A stretch of 57,061 nt of DNA. Origin: Bigelowiella natans CCMP2755. Taxonomy: Eukaryota; Cercozoa; Chlorarachniophyceae. A model generated the notes under the pieces. The model had not been told where the DNA came from. It did not search any database and saw nothing but the letters and a program-made list of their open reading frames with translations. Both the position numbers and the translations under genes were made by a program. Of the stretch, positions 54,668-57,061 are shown piece after piece; within the stretch, counting starts at the first letter, position 1, and each line of letters begins with the position of its first letter. Location of the stretch: contig ADNK01002694.1 in assembly GCA_000320545.1 (NCBI GenBank), positions 1-57,061 of the forward strand, in the 5' to 3' direction.

Positions 54668-55611
54668 TCAATTTTGCTTCTTGTTCCCTTTCATTTTCTG
54701 CTCCTCCTCTCCGACACCAGCCGAGGCGTAATCTAAGCTCCTAGCAAACCTTTCAACAGCCCTCTCAGCGCAAAACACTCTCGTCGTTGGTCCGAGCGCG
54801 CTAACGCTCTCTCTATATCGGCGGTACTCCTCCCCAAAGGACGCGAGCATAGTCACCTCCTCGTGTGGAATACGGAGAATGACGTAAGCGGCCAAGAAGA
54901 AGAATAACAACGCCCATGCTATGTTTAAGGTTCCCATCAGTATTCCAACTGCAGCCCAGAGGGTGACGATGTACATCGGATGCCGTGCGTGTGCGAAGAT
55001 CCCTGAAGTGACCAGCTTGTGCTCGTCCTTGCGCTCAGCAACAGGCGACCATGCGGATCCCATGTCTATGTGCACGCGAACGAATCCTAGAGCAGCGAAC
55101 AGCTGCGAGATAGAAAAAGCACACATGCAGAAAACTGTCAGTTCACTGTGACCTACCACAGCTTAGCTGGGACTTATTTCCATCGAATCTATAACTTGTA
55201 GTCGCCGTGCAAAACGACCTAGACATTGTTTACGGCGCATTTAATAATACCGACCGTAATCATCGCTCCCGCATACTGCACTGGGGCGCACTGAAACGGG
55301 TGCAACCATCGGATCGAGGAGGTGCGAAGGACTATACACGGCCAAAAGACAGCATTTGCAATCACCGCGACTACGAGCAATTTGACCCTATTTCGCCTGC
55401 CAGTCGCCTGATGACTCTTATGAACCTTGTGCGTTCCAGCGATTCTCTGATAGACTAAGTGGACACCAGTAGCTGCGCAGATAACTACCATATATATCAG
55501 TGACGCGGTTTGAGCGAACGATTCCGCCGGTGTGCAATCGTAGCTGCCGAGGAGAGCACACGAGGACCAATCCTGCAGCAGCTGGAAGCTGGTTGCGATC
55601 GAGACGCTCAT
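54668..55611 (-). CDS. Isoprenylcysteine-carboxyl-methyltransferase-like membrane methyltransferase
   Basis: Two exons: 55255-55611 (ATG 55611) and 54668-55102, phase 0; 263 aa. Hydrophobic helices include SLIYMVVICAATGVHLVY and VKLLVVAVIANAVFWPCIVL, then LVTSGIFAHARHPMYIVTLW with GILMGTLNIAWALLFFF, and RIPHEEVTMLASFGEEYRRY. The RHPMY motif with a downstream HEE and FGEEYRRY is the signature of the ICMT/PEMT-type integral membrane methyltransferases, which use S-adenosylmethionine at the membrane face. Substrate (isoprenylcysteine, phospholipid or other) cannot be told from sequence. The Lys-rich C-terminus (QKMKGNKKQN) resembles a di-lysine ER signal. It is head-to-head with the gene at 55992. 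Confidence 0.75.
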
Positions 55612-55991
55612 CTCAATCCAATGGTGCTCTGTTTTTTTGCTGCTGAAAAGCTCGGCAGCTACATGAAGAAAATCAAGAAAATGGACTGGATTTACCCAAT
55701 ATATTGCGTATATTTGCAACAAATTTCGGATGAAGCAGGCAGCTTCTTACTCTGTCTAATTTTCTAGGATGTTTTATCGATACTATGTTGAAAATGATGT
55801 CGGTCGTCATCGGCATCGAAAATTCGTCCATCATAAAACGAAAAAGTAACCAGCTTTCAGATGTTTCAAGCATAAAAAAAGATAAGGAAAAAGCCCAAGG
55901 AATGATGTGGGGACGAACCGGTTTTGTAAATTATTTCAAACGAAAACACAGGTGGATTTTTTTCGATTACAGGTAAAATTCTAGTCGCACG
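55612..55991. promoter_or_regulatory. Divergent promoter region
   Basis: 380 bp between the head-to-head starts at 55611 (minus) and 55992 (plus). The region is AT-rich. No motif was identified. Confidence 0.4.
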
Positions 55992-56879
55992 ATGAAAATC
56001 ATCGCGGTTCTCCTACATGTGATATTCCCCGAAATCTTACTAATTTTCACATCTTCTGATCTACCCGTCGTTCATCCCGACCCCGACCTCGCCGTTTGCA
56101 CCGCTGCCGTCAACCGTCGTGGTGGAGGTGGAGATGGGGAGGCGGCCAGTGCCACGGCGGAGGATCGATTCCTCGTTTTCTGCAACGGGCAGTAAAGGTT
56201 CTAGAGCACCTTGTTTGTACCGAGAAGTCGGCATATGAGCAGGAAAATACACGGCCTCTTCTTCATTGGCACGTGTATAGCGGTCAATATGTAGTATGCT
56301 CGTAATGACGCTATTTGAAAAACGCTACCTTCCTCATTACTATGCCAGCCATTCGATTGAAGTGTATGTGATCCTGCCCCCCCCCCCCCCCTTCCCGCGC
56401 CATTAGGTGAATGGGAAGGCATCAGGCGGCAGAATTTTACCACGTTCGGCATGTTGAGCATGGTGGTTATCGTCCTCGTTATTGCTTGTGAGACGCCGAA
56501 AATAAAGTCTCGCACTTCTCTAAGCGGTCACTACAATGTCCACAATGGTGTCGCACCGCTGCTCGAAGACAGAACGTGGATGCGAAAAAGTCAAAGAGAG
56601 AGGCGCGAACAATTATTGGCGGCCCGGCATCTAAGCCATCATTGCGACGATATCGTGACGGCACACGCAATAGTTACCGTTGTACACATTTTATTGCACA
56701 CGCCAGTGGTGATGAATGAGGAGCTTATTGGGTTTTACTCCGTTTGGATATCACGATACTATTTCCTGTTTTCCACGATGAAGTATATCGTCGCGCAAAT
56801 AAAGCAAGACGAGAATAAATTATTCCACAGAATCAACGCGAAAAACAAAGAGCTTTCCTCGGATACTTTCGGGTTATAA
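55992..56879 (+). CDS. Small signal-peptide/membrane protein
   Basis: Model: 55992-56191 (donor CA|GTAAAG) joined to 56426-56879, 217 aa, phases agree. The first exon begins with a signal peptide (MKIIAVLLHVIFPEILLIF) and a Gly/Ala-rich stretch. The second has a hydrophobic helix (MLSMVVIVLVIACE), a basic region (RKSQRERREQLLAARHLSHH) and a second helix (AHAIVTVVHILLHTPVV). No family is recognised. The second exon may instead start at ATG 56451 as its own gene. A poly-C tract (about 56377-56392) sits in the intron. Confidence 0.4.
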
Positions 56880-56931
56880 CAGACGAATAACATCTTATTA
56901 GTCATCGTAGCGCACGTCTACAAAACACACA

Positions 56932-56983
<52 letters not shown>

Positions 56984-57061
56984 AAAGTATAATTTAAATG
57001 GCACTATCTTTTCTCGAAATTCTGACCTAACATTGAACGTGCTATTAGAGTCCATAACTAC
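56880..57061. repeat. (CA)n(GA)n microsatellite at right edge
   Basis: CA then GA dinucleotides at about 56927-56980, downstream of the last gene. It may belong to an intron of a gene beyond the window. Confidence 0.8.

Overview
The window reads as nuclear DNA of a eukaryotic microalga with a complex (secondary) plastid. Almost every recognisable gene is cut by GT-AG introns that respect reading phase. One gene (minus strand, start 7587) joins a signal-anchor plus basic leader to a plastid-lipid-associated (fibrillin) domain, the arrangement expected of a bipartite plastid-targeting leader. Intron density, dinucleotide microsatellites inside introns and head-to-head gene pairs would fit a chlorarachniophyte or cryptophyte; that taxonomic guess is inference. 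All exon models below were built by hand from splice sites, reading phase and family motifs. No transcript or database search was available.

Layout, left to right: an edge-truncated membrane protein and weak ORFs (1-1.2 kb); a repeat-like spacer; a fibrillin-type protein (2.8-7.6 kb, minus); a multi-pass membrane protein (8.7-11.5 kb, plus); a U6 snRNA-like locus (12.44-12.56 kb, minus); a secreted alpha/beta hydrolase (12.8-13.9 kb, plus, intronless); a 14-exon gene (15.1-20.3 kb, minus) that fuses S-formylglutathione hydrolase to class III alcohol dehydrogenase; an 18-exon DCAF13/Sof1 WD40 gene (20.8-25.4 kb, plus); an intronless 565-aa membrane protein (26.1-27.8 kb, minus); a small membrane protein (29.4-32.0 kb, minus) head-to-head with an importin-beta-like gene (32.2-36.4 kb, plus) that lacks the usual N-terminus.

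From 37.46 to 41.96 kb lies a Mutator-like (MULE) element bounded by inverted repeats. It carries a heat-shock-element-like array, an AT-rich VTC-domain (polyphosphate polymerase family) remnant, a frameshifted transposase with a SWIM motif, and, in the transposase intron, a sequence resembling a circularly permuted tRNA gene. An ankyrin-repeat pseudogene abuts its left end. To the right follow a secreted saposin-like protein (42.4-44.9 kb), a seven-helix-type membrane protein (45.9-47.7 kb), a 585-aa secreted CxxC-rich protein in 14 exons (48.9-53.5 kb), a two-exon isoprenylcysteine-methyltransferase-like gene (54.7-55.6 kb, minus) and a small signal-peptide protein (56.0-56.9 kb, plus).

Functionally the clearest unit is the formaldehyde-detoxification fusion: both glutathione-dependent steps of formaldehyde oxidation sit on one polypeptide of about 837 residues behind a long N-terminal leader. 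DCAF13 (ribosome biogenesis) and importin-beta (nuclear import) are housekeeping genes. The rest are mostly lineage-specific secreted or membrane proteins. Two DNA classes alternate: introns are loaded with microsatellites, while intergenic spacers lack them and are rich in CTAG, GCATGC and TGCA palindromes.
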